A stretch of 64,000 bases of DNA from Bedellia somnulentella (GCA_963576735.1 OY755197.1:9312501-9376500), one strand, 5' to 3'; counted from the stretch's first letter, positions 11,518-24,118 are shown. The notes: generated from the letters alone by a model not told the origin. Numbers and translations: made by a program.

Positions 11518-12246
11518 ATAAATAATACAAGCCTACGTTCTAACACGAGGATAAGTAGTAATAATGCGAAGTAGGAGTTCCTATTAGCAAATGGAGTGAA
11601 CGGGTTATACATATATTTTTTGCCATAGTTATAAATTTATGCAAGTTTTATGAGTGAGACCTGTACACTGTGATGTATGCTGTTCTCAAATAGATGTAAA
11701 AAACCGAAGGTACCCAATGTTCAGACTCCTACACTTAACGACAAAAAAAACTATTATAGACCTGTTACGATCACAGCTAAACGAATTTAAACGTTATGCT
11801 AAATCACTATGAGCTTGTTAATTTTTTTATGTTCTTAGTCTACAATTAGCCATGAAACATAAAAAATCTAGACTTAGACGCATTTTTATGTTAACATAGA
11901 AGAATGCAGAAATTGCCTTTTCGTAATATTTTCTTTATCTTCATGGACCTTTTACCAACTTCATCGTATACTGCCTAATTTACAACAAGATTTCTCTAAT
12001 TTTATATTTATAGTAGATTTTAATTGTTTCTCATTAGTGTTTGTGAAAATCAAGAAAGTTATATAGTCTAATAAAATTATATTATATTTATGGTCGAATT
12101 TGATCACTGGATGACTTCTATAATTTTCTACCAACTTTCGTCTTCTATTATTTATCCGAATTATAGTTTAATAACAATATTGAGGGAGTTTACAATATCC
12201 ATCGGCCTTCCACGCAACAAGTCGAAGTTTTAATTCGATTTAGAAC
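11518..12246. other. No gene recognised
   Basis: AT-rich spacer; no frame longer than 60 codons and no repeat family that I recognise. Confidence 0.5.
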
Positions 12247-12482
12247 ATACTTACATATACTCACGGCTATAAATCCCTAGAAGGAGTAGCCATAGCTTCG
12301 GAATAAACACATCCTCAACCACTTTTGAACGTTAAGTGGGGAAAAGAAGATGAAATAAAGGTTGTTGGTGATGGGTCTCCAACCGCATCGCCAAAAAATC
12401 CCTTAGAACCTCCAATACCGTTAGTCGCATCTTACGTACACCCACCGGAAGAAATGGGGTAGTGTAATTCTAAGCCGAAAGT
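12247..12482 (-). mobile_element. SINE-A, head end lost
   Basis: CACGGCTATAAATCCCTAG to GTGTAATTCTAAGCCGAAAG. Confidence 0.8.
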
Positions 12483-12694
12483 ATAAGTAAATCACTCTCA
12501 ATACCACAGGATTCTCCATTGCACAATCAGAGCAAAGTTGCTCTCGTCAAGTGTGCTGTGGCGACACCACTATCATAATCATTTGAGCCAACAATTTATC
12601 ATTGCTGATACCGCCAGTCGAGATACGCGAAAACTGGTGCCTTTTACACGCCTTGCGAATACAATAATATGTAAGATTCATATTATTATATATA

Positions 12695-13148
12695 CACATA
12701 CATATACTCATGCCATTAGATCCTAGTAGTTTGCCGTGTAGTGTCGGTTTAGAATAGCACTACCCCATTTCTTCCGGTGGGTGTACGTAAGAGGCGACTA
12801 ACGGTATGGGGCTATTAAGGGATTTTTGGGCGATGCGGTTGGAGACCCATCACCAACAACCTTTATTTTAACTATCTTTACCCCACTCAAATTTCCAAAA
12901 GTGGCTGAGGAATTTCTAATTCCTTACCTCTGGCTCCCCTTCTAGGGATTTACAGCCGTGAGTATGTATGTATGTACACATATATTTATGCCATTAGATC
13001 CTATTAGGGTTGGCAGACACATTTGGTTACCACTTTCTATGATCCGTGGTAAAAGTCTCGAGCTTCATTTGCAGTCGATTTTTTATAAGCACCCTTTTAT
13101 TTTTAATATTGTTAAGCCTGTCTTTTTAAACATTCTTCCAATTTTATG
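12695..13148 (-). mobile_element. LINE-B 3' fragment split by a SINE-A
   Basis: The LINE end (ATGCCATTAGATCCTA) appears at 12710-12725 and again at 12990-13005 on the other side of the SINE. That gives a target duplication of about 25 bp. The body continues to 13148, strongly diverged. Confidence 0.65.
12734..12976 (+). mobile_element. SINE-A, full length, nested in LINE-B
   Basis: Head CCGTGTAGTGTCGGTTTAG, tail GTGAGTATGTATGTATG. Confidence 0.85.
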
Positions 13149-13479
13149 TGATTAATACCTAACCAGGTATTTCATTGAAAGTCTATGAAAGGCTCAGATT
13201 AAAAGTCATTGCAAATATCATACTGAAACTCCCAGTCTTCATCTTCAATCGCATTTTCCCTTTAAGCGCAACAAAAAACCCTGTCTACCCTCTCAGGTAT
13301 AATCAGCTCAATGGCTAATCCACGTTATAAGAACACGGTATAACAGTTAATTGGTGTTATTCCGTGTAATAGCGCACTAAGTAGTGATTTTCGTCACGCG
13401 ACTCGCACTATTAAGTGTTCTACACAAATCATTGCAGACTTGTTGACATAGAATTTTTTTTGCCGATGTTATAATATAG

Positions 13480-13595
13480 CTGTGTAGTGTTGGCTTAGAA
13501 TAGCACTGCCCCTTTCTGCACACGAGTGTCGTAATGGGGTACACGACTAACGGTATGGGGCCTTTTTAAGTGGTTATTGGGTGATGCGGGAAGAC
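13480..13595 (+). mobile_element. SINE-A 5' half
   Basis: GCTGTGTAGTGTTGGCTTAG to GGTGATGCGGGAAGACCC, then an abrupt jump to GTATGTATC. Confidence 0.75.
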
Positions 13596-14994
13596 CCATG
13601 TATGTATCTTGCTTAATAGTTGTTTACTGATTATCATCTACTTACTTCAGTAATGGCTCATATTCATAATCAAGTAGTGATTCCCCAGTACGACTCGCCT
13701 TTTAAAAGTTTATCCAGAAAGCACATATTAAGGCAGTTTGTTATTTTTGTAAGCTTTGAGCTCAAACCCGTAAGTACTGACGAAATTCTTACGGGTTCTT
13801 CTCTCCACTATAGTCTTTCTGAACCCAGAGAAGAAGTAAATCAAAACTTATAGTTGAATTGAAATCGTCTTGTAAAACAAATACAAATAGTTTATTCAAG
13901 AAAAAGCGTACAAGATAATTATAATGGTTTTTATATTATAAAAGAAGGAAAGTGAAATAGATTATTACTATAGTATTAAACGTCAAAGTGAAACCAAACC
14001 AAATTTCCATACTCGCATTTTCTAGCTATTATAGTCTAAAGATCTATGAGAACACAGCCTAGGACTCGATCCCGCACATATCGGTCACGGTCGTCTAACG
14101 TCCAACTCCTGAAAAGCCTTCCATTCATTCGTCATACATATTCATCGTCGCTACATAATTAACATACACGGTTCATTTGCAAGGCTCATTATTGCTGGTG
14201 GTATTGTTCACTTAAAATGTCTTGATTCTTAAAATATAGCTGAAAACGAAATCGGTGGGTAGATGTACTATTTTTGTACAACTAGGGAGTCCTGGCTTGG
14301 TTTGATTAGGACCTACTTATCATCACGGATATAAATCTCAATAAGGATAGCCAAAGCTGAAAGAGAAACAAAAGATGTATGTCAGGATCGTGCGAATTTG
14401 CAATCTATAGTCTTTGCCAACCCAAGTGAGAACAAGGAGCTGATAGTACTTAAGTAAGTAATTTAAGTGTGTTATTTAGGCTTGTCTATACAGACTGGAA
14501 CATGGGAGTTTTCAGTTTAAATTTGTTTAATGTTATACCTATGATAAGATAAAACTATGTCTAGCATAAGTCTTCATGTATTATTGTGTTACCCTAGTCC
14601 AAGAAATACGTAACAGATCCGACATTCAATAAATATATGACGGTTTCCTTAGTCACGCATTGATTATAAAACACCTTGATTGATTTTAATGATTTCTCTT
14701 TAATGTAGAAGAGATTGTCACAAGAAGATTTCTTTATTAAAAAAAATAAAAATCAACGTTGTCCAAAATCAAGGGCCGTAGCACAATCAAAATAATACTG
14801 TTTTATTTAAGAAAGAGCTAGATATAGGATGCTTTTGAAGTGTGAAAGAGATAGCTGTTGTAACCCAAAAATTTGTAATAAAATGAATGAAACACCATAA
14901 AAATAAATATCTCAAAAATCAAACGAGTCGAAATCCGATAATGAGCACTTATCTCGAGCATTTACGTTTTTTCACGTTATCACAAACAACGTAA
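13596..14994. other. No gene; LINE-B/SINE-A scraps at 14326-14462
   Basis: 14326-14360 looks like a SINE-A end (minus). 14361-14462 keeps the LINE-B end on the plus strand (AGGATCGTGCGAATTTGCAA). A 77-codon frame at 13620 has no recognised motif. Confidence 0.5.
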
Positions 14995-15100
14995 TCAGTC
15001 GTGTAAGGTTTGTGCGCGAGAGCTGACGTACTGTGCCGTCGCTGTGGTGGTTCTGTGATTGGTTGCGAGTCGGTATTTTACCGCGGTTTATTGGTAAAGT
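14995..15100 (+). promoter_or_regulatory. Candidate distal promoter: Inr plus DPE, CpG-rich
   Basis: TCAGTC at 14995-15000 matches the arthropod initiator (A+1 at 14997). TGACGT at 15024-15029 begins exactly at +28 and fits the DPE consensus DSWYVT. The 90 bp downstream hold about nine CpGs in an otherwise CpG-poor region, an inverted CCAAT, and a donor-like TTG|GTAAAGT at 15094. This is where an untranslated first exon could lie, 11 kb upstream of the proposed first coding exon of Mitf. No transcript evidence is available from sequence alone. Confidence 0.35.
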
Positions 15101-15965
15101 ATGGTGTTAAAGATTTTGTATGTATAGGCGATTGTGTAGAGTTTTATGGGTTGTCACATATAAGTATTTGTAAAGATTGTTCAGTTAAAAAGTGGTTGTA
15201 GTCATTTGGTTTAAATTCAATGAAGTAGTTTATGATGTACGAAGGTTTTCTGTGTATTCATGAATAGTTGGTTGAATACTCTTTAAATTTCCTATGTTTT
15301 TCCTACGCAACTTTTGTGTTTGTATATAGTTAATTCTTAAGATCTGGATACACGTTTTCTAAGTGTTGCCGTGAAGAACATTAAGGGCTTGAGTTTGAGT
15401 CACAAAAATAGAAGTTTTTATATTTCTGCTGGTCTACAACCAGTTCTTAAGTATAGATCTGCTAATCACCTTATGTCCGATTAAGTGTGTAACTTCACGC
15501 CTAATTCCATTCAGGCAGTAAACACGAGTTATTATAGTTTTATGAACACAGTTTAACCTACTAACCTGTGTTTACAGCTTAATCCCAGAAAAAATTAACT
15601 AGAACTCACACATTTTTTTTGCTACTATTAGAAGGATCAATTTCGATGTTCAGGAAGCTTAGTGTTGTGCTATGTCCATCCGACACTACACGACCATATA
15701 CTTATATCTATCTTAGTTTATCTAAATAAAAAAAAACCATGGTATAGACTCGTATCACATTAATTTAATGTACGTTAATTAAAGTAATCACTAGTATTAT
15801 AATGTAATATTTATGTTATGCAAGCTATCTTATCATTGTATCAAACTATTTTGGTTCCTTATTTTATACTTGGAAATTGACAGTAAATAGAAGAAGTATT
15901 AGTTAAGTCATATATTTTTTTAATAAGATGGATGAATAAGAAGTTGATTACTGTAAGGAAAGCGA
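15101..15965. other. No gene recognised downstream of the candidate promoter
   Basis: A 63-codon Cys-containing frame starts at 15010, but nothing supports it as a protein. The region could be intron if the 14995 promoter is real. Confidence 0.4.
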
Positions 15966-16050
15966 ACAAGGTTTGTTAGGTCAGCGACTCTCAAAGATGC
16001 GATTAATAGTCTGCCTATCTCAATAAGAGTTAATGGCGTGAGTGTTAGTA
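15966..16050 (+). mobile_element. LINE-B 3' scrap
   Basis: GTTTGTTAGGTCAGCGAC... to AATGGCGTGAGTGTTAG, degenerate. Confidence 0.45.
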
Positions 16051-16063
16051 AGAGTATTGGGTT

Positions 16064-16275
16064 CCATACATACATACATACATATTCTCACGCCGTTAGT
16101 TCCCATTGGGGTAGGCAGAGTCTATCGATCGCCACTTTGTACGATCCTGGCAAACCTCTCTGGCTACTTTTGCATCCATCAATCTTTTCATACATGCTCT
16201 TTTATTCTTCATACTTCGGACGCCAGCCTTTTTGAGCACACTCTCAATTTGGTCCAAGTGTGTTCTCCGTTTGGA
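16064..16275 (-). mobile_element. LINE-B 3'-end fragment
   Basis: CATA tail, CACGCCGTTAGTTCCCATTG, GGACGCCAGCCTTTTTGAGC, ends near GGTCCAAGTGTGTTC. Confidence 0.8.
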
Positions 16276-16502
16276 TTTTGGGTTCCCTACACATTAAAAA
16301 CTTACATAGAATTAATACGATATAAATCTATTTAAAACATACCCGTTACACGTCACTTAAAAAAATTATGCAGAAATTATTTCTTAAGAACATAAAATGC
16401 TATTTAACCTTTACACTTGAAAATGCGATCTCGTTCAAGCAAAATAAATCAAATTAGAGTTACTGGACGTTATAGCACTCCCTTAACAAAATACAGGTAT
16501 TT

Positions 16503-16538
16503 CAGGTGTGTGTGTAAATGTGTGTGTGTGTGTGTTTG
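16503..16538. repeat. (TG)n microsatellite
   Basis: Two runs of TG separated by TAAA. Confidence 0.8.
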
Positions 16539-18980
16539 GTACTCAGCATGACATAAGATTTCTAAAAATACTAGATTATTCGTAATTGGGTCGAATATGA
16601 CCCAGTAATAGTGTAATTGACGATCACATACATACTGTCAAGGTATTTGTAGGATTGGCTCGTGTTTTTGCGACTAATATCAGTCAAACAGACTTTACTC
16701 CAACAACATATACATGTAAGAATATATTCTTAGTAGTTAATAGCAGTAATATTATCATAAAATCACATTTATTTACACTCCTCCCCCAATTTCCAAAAAA
16801 TAGTGACTTTTTATTTATTCCAATGCTATATCTACATCGATCTTTGTTTTTACGTTTTATAAACTTTTCTTCTTAGTAATATAGTACATATTTAGTTTTC
16901 TATTAGAAAATAGAACGGTAATTCAGCAAAACAGTGGTTTATACTTATACATTCAGATAAAAGATTAGCGAGATAACAGCGCGTTTTCATAAAAAAACGA
17001 AATGAACCGAACCACAAAATGAGGTCAAATAACAATCAATTAAAAGCGAGACATAAGATACAGAACTGTCGGTCAAGGCTGGAAAAAATAAGTGCGAGAT
17101 AAAAAATGTGTCCGCTGCTTTAGATGAGAGAAAACTCGGATTATATATGTCTTAAGCGTTACGACCGTATTTAGAAGGGATAGGCAGTATCTCTCTTTGC
17201 ATGCATACCATCACAGCCCGAATATGTCCCTACCGAGGGGCTCGCGCCTACCCTTAAAAGGTTGATTGAGGTACAGTCCGCCATGCTGTCAGGGGGTAGT
17301 GGGGGATAGTATCATTTATTTTTTTAGAAAATTCTAAGAAAGGTTTTTTCTGTAAATTTTTCTTTATGGTATTAGCCTGAGAAATATAAATTTTGCATTG
17401 ACGAAATAGACCCAGCAATTTTAGAACGTCTACAAAAAAAGATGAAAATGTGTAAACTTATGTTCTGCACGGAAATTCTTGTTTGTTGTTGAAATTTTGC
17501 TTATACGATTTAACATATCCCTTTTGAGAAACTACCGAGGGGCCGATATGTAAAGGAAATCGCAACACCGTTTCGTTTTGGTTTTATTTAGTCCATCTCT
17601 AGCCTAGAGCGTCCATTGGATAAAATAATGATTTTCTAACTTTTAGAGGCCTTTAGTAAAAACTGGCAGTTGAGGTTAAGCGATGTTATTTTAACTTGTC
17701 TCATCATCGCCATTTCAACGGACTTATCACAATTGTAAAGATGACTACCTCTGCCTACCCTTCCGTGTTCGTAACAAAGACTGCATATATGTCATATTGC
17801 ATAAGACCGGATAAACACTATAGACAATCAGTGTCCTTGCGAAATTGACCGAAAACCAACAAACGTATTTAAATACCAAAATTCCTATTATTATGTAAAA
17901 TTCACAACTAAACTGTAAGCGGTGTCATTTGTCAATAATGGTTAAATCGTAAGTGTTTTACGTGCACGATATTTTCAGTAAATTAGTCTAGTTTTTGTGC
18001 AACAAATATTTAAGGCTTTAGGAATACTAGTGTTTGTTTCTTGGCTAAATTTACTTCACATAATTGTGAAAATGACGAGAAGTAAAAACGTATAAACTGT
18101 GCATAATTTTTTAAGTTTTTCTTTCCGTACAATTTCGTGGGATATAATATCATGAGGGGCAGTCAGATAAATCGTCTAGAAAATTCCTGGAAGGCGAGGT
18201 GAGAAAGGTGGCCAAAGATACTGGTACCTATCACTTAAATAGCGTCATAACCTTTATTGCCTCTTCCTACGACAACGCTTACGAGAAGAAATTCGGTATT
18301 GCTATTCTAAGTTGACACTTTACGACTTACAAAACTATTATGTGCCTCTGTCCTGTGCTAGGCCAATCCGTAACAAAAATGTCAAAATACTATAGTTACA
18401 GTATTTTTATCTCACGAAGCGACATGAATGACATGATTCTTTCTGTTTCTTACTGTATACAAATAAGTATGTTAATACGTATTGTGTACAAATTGTTTTT
18501 TGTTGTCTTGGATATACTTCCAGAGTGGTCTCATTTAATTTTCATTACGTTTGATAGCGTGTGGTTATAAAAATATTATAAAATTAAAAAAAGACGTGGA
18601 TGACCTTAGTGATAATCGAATTTCGTATGAAAAATTGGGTTTCCATCAAATAGCAGTTCTATTTTGTTAAAAAGTATATAAATACTGTTAATTTTGACAT
18701 AGTAATAGCAATAAAGGACTATGGAACCAAAATATATCAAGATATACAACGTTCCGTACGACTGTGAGTACATAGATTAGATTAGTGGCAAAGTAACTTC
18801 AAATCTGTCGACAGAAATGTATGCAATCAAGTCGGTTCAGAATGGATTTGTCGGTCATAAAATAAATTAATATTTTCATAATAAATCGTATTCGTGCCAT
18901 TCTTACGACATGAATTAAATTAGGTACTGTATTGATAAGGATTATCTTTAAGTTTTGTTTAATTTTTGTGTTCGATTACT
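16539..18980. other. 2.4 kb without a recognised gene
   Basis: AT-rich. 17180-17300 has an unusually GC-rich patch (CCGAGGGGCTCGCGCCTACC) that may be a decayed LINE end. Short frames (16655, 18340) show no conserved domain. Could be intergenic or intron. Confidence 0.45.
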
Positions 18981-19383
18981 GCCGTGTAGAGTCGACTTAG
19001 AATGTATCTACCCCTTTGTACCCACGCCACGGGTGTCCTAAGAGGCGACTAAGGGGGTCAGCAAACGATGGTGGTACAACAGGCAAAATCTGAGGCACTT
19101 GTGTTGAATCTAGTTCATTTGGTGTTTGAGGTGGAGGTATTAATGTTAAATCTATAAGCTCGGCTTCGGTTTCTACTACTGGTTCTTGATAAGAAAAAAA
19201 GGGCTAACTTCAACACATGGAATTAAATGGTTTTTGGGCGATGCGGTTGGAGACCCATCACCAACGATACTTTATTTCTACCACCTTGTCCCCTATCAAC
19301 TTCCAAATGTGGCTGATGAGTTTCTAGCACTGAAGCTTTGGCTGCCCTTTTTGGGATTTATGGCCGTGAGTATATGTATGTAT
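18981..19383 (+). mobile_element. SINE-A interrupted by a coding-like 145 bp insert
   Basis: The head TGCCGTGTAGAGTCGACTTAG runs to GGCGACTAAGGG at about 19055. The SINE resumes at TGGTTTTTGGGCGATGCGG and ends GTGAGTATATGTATGTA. The sequence between (19055-19198) is foreign. Confidence 0.75.
19055..19198 (-). pseudogene. Coding-like fragment of unknown origin inside SINE-A
   Basis: On the minus strand 48 codons stay open: QEPVVETEAELIDLTLIPPP, then QTPNELDSTQVPQILPVVPP. The product is acidic and proline-rich. It is preceded on that strand by a pyrimidine run and an AG. Source unknown; perhaps a captured exon or a piece of another element's protein. Confidence 0.4.
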
Positions 19384-19797
19384 TTATGTTTCCCTAGTGT
19401 TCTACTCATACTGAGTCTTTCGCTTAGTGACCGCCACTCTAGAACCTTTGATCGGCTCAACCAATGTGTTCTACATATTGCCGTTTAAGTGTTACTATTT
19501 GATACTTATCTAAATAAATATTAGTTTAAACTTGTGATGTAAAATTACAAACAAAGTATTACATAATAATATGAAGTGATAACACAAGATAGTTAAAAGA
19601 TATTAAAGAAACCCTTTGCAGCGTTGATTGCCAGCTAGTGTCATATGGTTTGTGGAAATACTATGAATAACTTTTGAAACATAAGTAAGTCAGATAAAAT
19701 AAATAATGTGACTTTCGTGTATTTCCAGAAAAATGCGGCTAATAAGTATAAATAATTATAAAATAGTCAAAATAATTACTAACTAATTATTAATACA
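19384..19797. other. No gene recognised
   Basis: AT-rich spacer. Confidence 0.5.
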
Positions 19798-19960
19798 AAA
19801 CGGCGATAGGCCTGCCCCCTATCACGTGAGTACACTGTCCATGCAAAACGTGGATACTCTGAACACCAGGTGACAAAGTCACGTGATGTTCATAAGTATG
19901 AGTACCTCTGCCAACCCCTTTGGGGATATTCGGCGTGAACGTTTATGTTATGTTATTATG
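19798..19960 (+). mobile_element. SINE-C 3' part
   Basis: Starts AACGGCGATAGGCCTGCCC and runs through the hairpin CCCCTTTGGGGATATTCGGCG to a TTATG tail. Contains ATCACGTGAG and GTCACGTGAT. Confidence 0.85.
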
Positions 19961-20090
19961 TCAAAATAATTTGCAGGCATTTTAAGAGAACACAACTTGT
20001 TTGGCCAAAATTCAGTTAATTAATAGTTAAACTCTTAAAATTTCTCTATTTCCCTTAGAATTTCTAGAAACTCAGAAGACCGTTCAATCC

Positions 20091-20445
20091 ATACATACAT
20101 ACATATACTCACGGCTATAAATGCATAGAAGGGAAGAAGAGAGCAAGAAATAAAAGAAAAAAGAAGAATAAAAGAGGATGTATGAAAAGATTGATGGATG
20201 TGAATGAAGCTAGAGAGGTTTGCCAGGATCGTACAAAGTGGCGATCGATAGTCTCTGCCTACCCTAATGGGAACTAACGGCGTGAGAATATGTAATATGG
20301 AAGGGGTAACCAGAGCTTAGCAATTAGAAATTCCTTAGCCACATTTGAATTTGGAAAAGATGGTAAAAATAAAGGTTGTTGGTGATGGGTCTCCAACCGC
20401 ATCGCCCAACAATCCCTTATAAGCCCCAATACCTAGTACTGCTAG
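20091..20445 (-). mobile_element. SINE-A interrupted by LINE-B
   Basis: The tail and first ~30 bp are at 20091-20127; the body resumes at GGAAGGGGTAACCAGAGC (20300) and ends near CCCCAATACCTAG. Confidence 0.75.
20128..20298 (+). mobile_element. LINE-B 3' fragment nested in SINE-A
   Basis: Encodes KRGCMKRLMDVNEAREVCQD and ends CTAACGGCGTGAGAATATG; opposite orientation to the host SINE. Confidence 0.8.
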
Positions 20446-20746
20446 TATAATCTATACTATAATTATGAATACAATATATCTAAAACCGTAGAAATTTCGA
20501 CACTCGGCAACAGATTTTAAGTAGAGCTGTCATTGTAACCTTGTCAAGTTATATCAGCGTCTGTTAGTTTATCTTAAAATCTCACTGTTATCACTTACCT
20601 CTTATTTGGCGTTCCAAAATAACTCGTAAAATAAGGAGGCAAGGGTACATTTTACGTTTAAAAGGCATCAAATATCTTGTTCTTAGAAGAAATCATGGAA
20701 TTTGATTCCGTTTTGGTGTCAGTATGCAGTATATAGCAATGGTATG

Positions 20747-20966
20747 ATGTGTAGTGTCGGGTTAGAATAGCACTATTTCACATATTTTCCCACAGGTGTC
20801 GTAAGATGCGACTAAAGGTTTAGGACAACCAATTTTTTGGCTGGAGACCCATCACCAACGATGCTCTATTTTCATTATCTTCTTTGCAATTACCTTTTTA
20901 TAAGGGACTGGCTTATTGTTAGTACTAAAGCTCGAGCTACCCCTTTTCGGGATTTATAGCCGTGAT
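20747..20966 (+). mobile_element. SINE-A, diverged
   Basis: TGTAGTGTCGGGTTAGAATAG to CGGGATTTATAGCCGTGATG. Confidence 0.7.
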
Positions 20967-20998
20967 GATAGATTTGATTATATAACTATTGTATAAAC

Positions 20999-21105
20999 AT
21001 ACATATACATACATATACGCACGGCTATAAATCCCTAAAAGGGGTAGCCAGAGCTAAGGAATTAGAAATTCCTCAGCCACTTTTGAAAAGTTGTGTGGGT
21101 TGAAT
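20999..21105 (-). mobile_element. SINE-A, 5'-truncated
   Basis: CATA tail to GAAAAGTTGTGTGGG. Confidence 0.8.
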
Positions 21106-21437
21106 GTGGGATATATTTTTTTGTATAAACCTATCACATATAATATATATCATCATATAATTCATACATATGCTCACATCGTTTATGATTTTATTCTATT
21201 TTCATCACTCAGAGAAAATATTTAATATAAATGTATACGTATATAACTTTTTATCTCATAACTATGTCACGCTTATATGAGTGAGTAAATTTTACGAGGA
21301 AAAAGAAATCTCATTAATTTTGTATCTCGTGTTACATTTTCTCGTTGTTATAATAATTTGTGTATAATAGGAATAATATATGATAGGATAAACATTTACA
21401 TGCAAACGTTGTTCGGTTTGATCGTTTCAAGTGAACA

Positions 21438-21668
21438 TACATACATATACTCACGGCTGTAAATCCCTAGAATGGGTAGCCAGAGCTAAGGAACTAAAAA
21501 TTCCTCAGCCACTTTTAGAAATTTGAGTGGGGAAAAGATGACAAAATAAAGGTTGTTGGTGATGGGTCTCCAACCGCATCGCCCAAAAATCCCTTAAAAG
21601 CCCCAATACCGTTAGTCGCCTCTTACGTACACCCACCGGCAGAAATGGGGTAGTGTTATTCTAAGCCT
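21438..21668 (-). mobile_element. SINE-A, nearly full
   Basis: CACGGCTGTAAATCCCTAG to GTGTTATTCTAAGCC. Confidence 0.85.
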
Positions 21669-22334
21669 ATTATGTTATATTCTACACAGCACAAGTGTAT
21701 TCAAGTGAAATACCTCAAGTACCTAGTACGTCTATTTCAAACTAACTTGTTTTCTTTGTGTATAATGTTTTTTTTAAATTAATAAACAATATTTTCTAGA
21801 TAATTTCTTAAAATATTTACACGCCTAACCTGTTATATACACTTGTTCTCGTACAGAAACGATATTTATTTTCGCTGTAACAATTTTGATAAAAAAAACT
21901 TTACCATAAAATATTCCTAATATAACTACCCCTTGAGTAAAAGAGGTCTTGAACCGACATACATAAAGTATAGACGGTCAACGTATCTCTCGACAAAACG
22001 TCACGTTTCGGATTTACTACAAGATATGTTAATCAACCGCTTATCAGATAATTGTAATTAATTGCGCGTTTTCAATTAAAATGTCATATCTATGTAGTAA
22101 TGTCAAACATGTCCCGGCAGCATGAGTCGTGTGAGAGTATTTTAAGTCTAAATGTCACGTTTTTGTGAGAAACATGATTATATTCATACAAATAAAGTTG
22201 GACGTAAAAAGGGTCATACAAACTCATAAATGATTTACATTACAAGGATGGTTACATAGTCATCATGTCATATTGGTCAACTATTTTTAGATATTGGATT
22301 GAATCAGGCGTTACTTTGTGGAAATCCATAGCAA
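21669..22334. other. No gene recognised
   Basis: AT-rich spacer before the 22335 MITE. Confidence 0.5.
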
Positions 22335-22620
22335 TACTAATATTAATAAATTTCTTCGCTTAATTCCGCTAAATAATACCTGCAGTCTTCATGCAACATG
22401 CACTGTGCACCGCCCGCCCTCCCACTTACAAGAAATCGAAAAGCAGACAATGCACCACACACACACCCGCAAGCGAAAACCACAGGCAACCACAACATGC
22501 GACGCGTTTCGACTCAACACGAGTCATTGTCGAGTAGTAGACAGTTCGGCAGCTGACCACCGACTCGGTGCTCAGGTATTATTTAGCGGAATTAAGCAAA
22601 GAAATTTATTAATATTAGTA
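22335..22620. mobile_element. MITE with 48 bp near-perfect inverted ends
   Basis: The left arm 22335-22382 (TACTAATATTAATAAATTTC...) pairs with 22573-22620. The core is GC-rich with a CA-rich patch and ACGCGTTTCGACTC. A 116-codon frame crosses it, but it reads through the palindrome arms and is not a gene. Confidence 0.7.
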
Positions 22621-22945
22621 CAACTATTTTTACTAAGAACAAGCAGAGAGCTTTGGTATAAAGAGTAGTTAAAAAGGAAAAGGGCCTAACTTACTCCTTA
22701 GCTCCTCAGCTAATGAAAGCCTCGTAAAGAATGGTAAAGCCTTTCAGAGATTAGCCGAAACTGACATAAAAAAAGTTGTTTCGGCATTAGTGTTTATTTT
22801 AATATAACAAACATACACTCCAATATTATGTTTGTGTAAAAATTAATGCATTCGGTTTAGTAGTTTCGGATATTACGACCTAAAAACCTATAAACTTTTC
22901 CTCTTTACAATACCATTCACGTACTTTGAACAAAATGCATCGTGT
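22621..22945. other. No gene recognised
   Basis: A small imperfect hairpin of GCCTCGTAAAG / CTTTCAG type near 22720; nothing else. Confidence 0.4.
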
Positions 22946-23078
22946 TACTCATACATACATATACTTACTTTTACTCACGCCCATTATTCCCATTGGCGGT
23001 AGGCAGTGACTATCGATCGCCACTTAGTACGATCTTGACAAACCTCTCTTGCTTCCCTTACATTCATTATTCATATAG
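22946..23078 (-). mobile_element. LINE-B 3' fragment
   Basis: CACGCCCATTATTCCCATTG and CGATCGCCACTTAGTACG. Confidence 0.75.
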
Positions 23079-23087
23079 TATATTATT

Positions 23088-23299
23088 ATACATATACTCA
23101 CGTCTATAAAATCTCAAGAAGGGATTACCATTAATTAGAAGTTCCTCAGCTACTTTTGTAACTTTAGTGGGGAAAATATTGTAAAATAAAAATTATTGGC
23201 GATAGCTCTCTAACTATTATTTGAAAATCCTCAATACTCTCGTCCTTCCGACACCCATGAGAATAAATGTGCTAGTGCTATTCTATACCGACACATTTC
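23088..23299 (-). mobile_element. SINE-A, diverged
   Basis: CACGTCTATAAAATCTCAAG to TTCTATACCGACAC. Confidence 0.65.
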
Positions 23300-23602
23300 T
23301 TACATAACACCAAGTCTCCCAACGCCTAGTTAGCACACAAAGTAATGGCGATTTCTAAATATTGTCAGTATACACATGAAAAGCCTCAGTTTTGCTGATA
23401 GCCGTTATCACAATCAGTTCGTGTCACTATGTATCATCATTCATCAGCCGTGTGACGTGATTAGGTGCGCAGGCGCCGCTCGGTCCATATGGCTTAGATA
23501 ACTGTGTACTGTTGTCGAGATATTTATTATGTTCCTTGTAACGTTATATTTGATTGGAGCTTTAAATTGTTTTTGTGAGATGTGACTAGAGATCTATAAT
23601 CA

Positions 23603-24118
23603 TACATACATACATATTCTCACGCCGTTAGTTCCCTTTGGGGTAGGCAGAGACTATCGATCGCCACTTTGTATGATCCTGGCAAACCTCTCTAGCTTCA
23701 TTCACATCCATCAATCTTTTCATACATGCTCTTTTATTCTTCGTACTACAGACACCTGCCTTTTTGAGTACATTTTCGATTTGATCCAAATGTGTCCTCC
23801 GAGGTCGTCCTCTACTAACATTACCTTCAACATTGGCTCTATAGATCTCTTTTACCAATTTACTGTCATCCATCCTCTCTATATGCCCAAACCAGCTCAA
23901 CATTCCTTTTTCTATCTTTCTTACAATATCATCTTTTACACCACATCTTGCACGAATCACGTCATTCCTCACACGATCACATAACCTCACATTACAAACT
24001 TTTCTGAGGGACCTCATTTCTACTGCATTCACTCTGCTTTCACGCTTCTTCTGCCACACCCAACATTCACTGCCATACATAAGCGTAGGAACGAGCGTAT
24101 CTATAATCAAGAATCTTT
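23603..24118 (-). mobile_element. LINE-B, longest copy; 3' end with 160-residue C-terminus
   Basis: On the minus strand 24110-23628 encodes YGSECWVWQKKRESRVNAVE, GMLSWFGHIERMDDSKLVKE, GRPRRTHLDQIENVLKKAG and ends [12 protein letters not shown] before a hairpin and TATG tail. This is the region after the RT domain of a non-LTR element; the RT itself is lost by 5' truncation. I cannot name the clade. The frame is intact, so the copy is young. Confidence 0.85.

Noticed and set aside
22318..22668. A 116-codon frame as a possible small gene
   Set aside because: Its two ends are the two arms of an inverted repeat and its middle is a CA-rich patch; it is a MITE.
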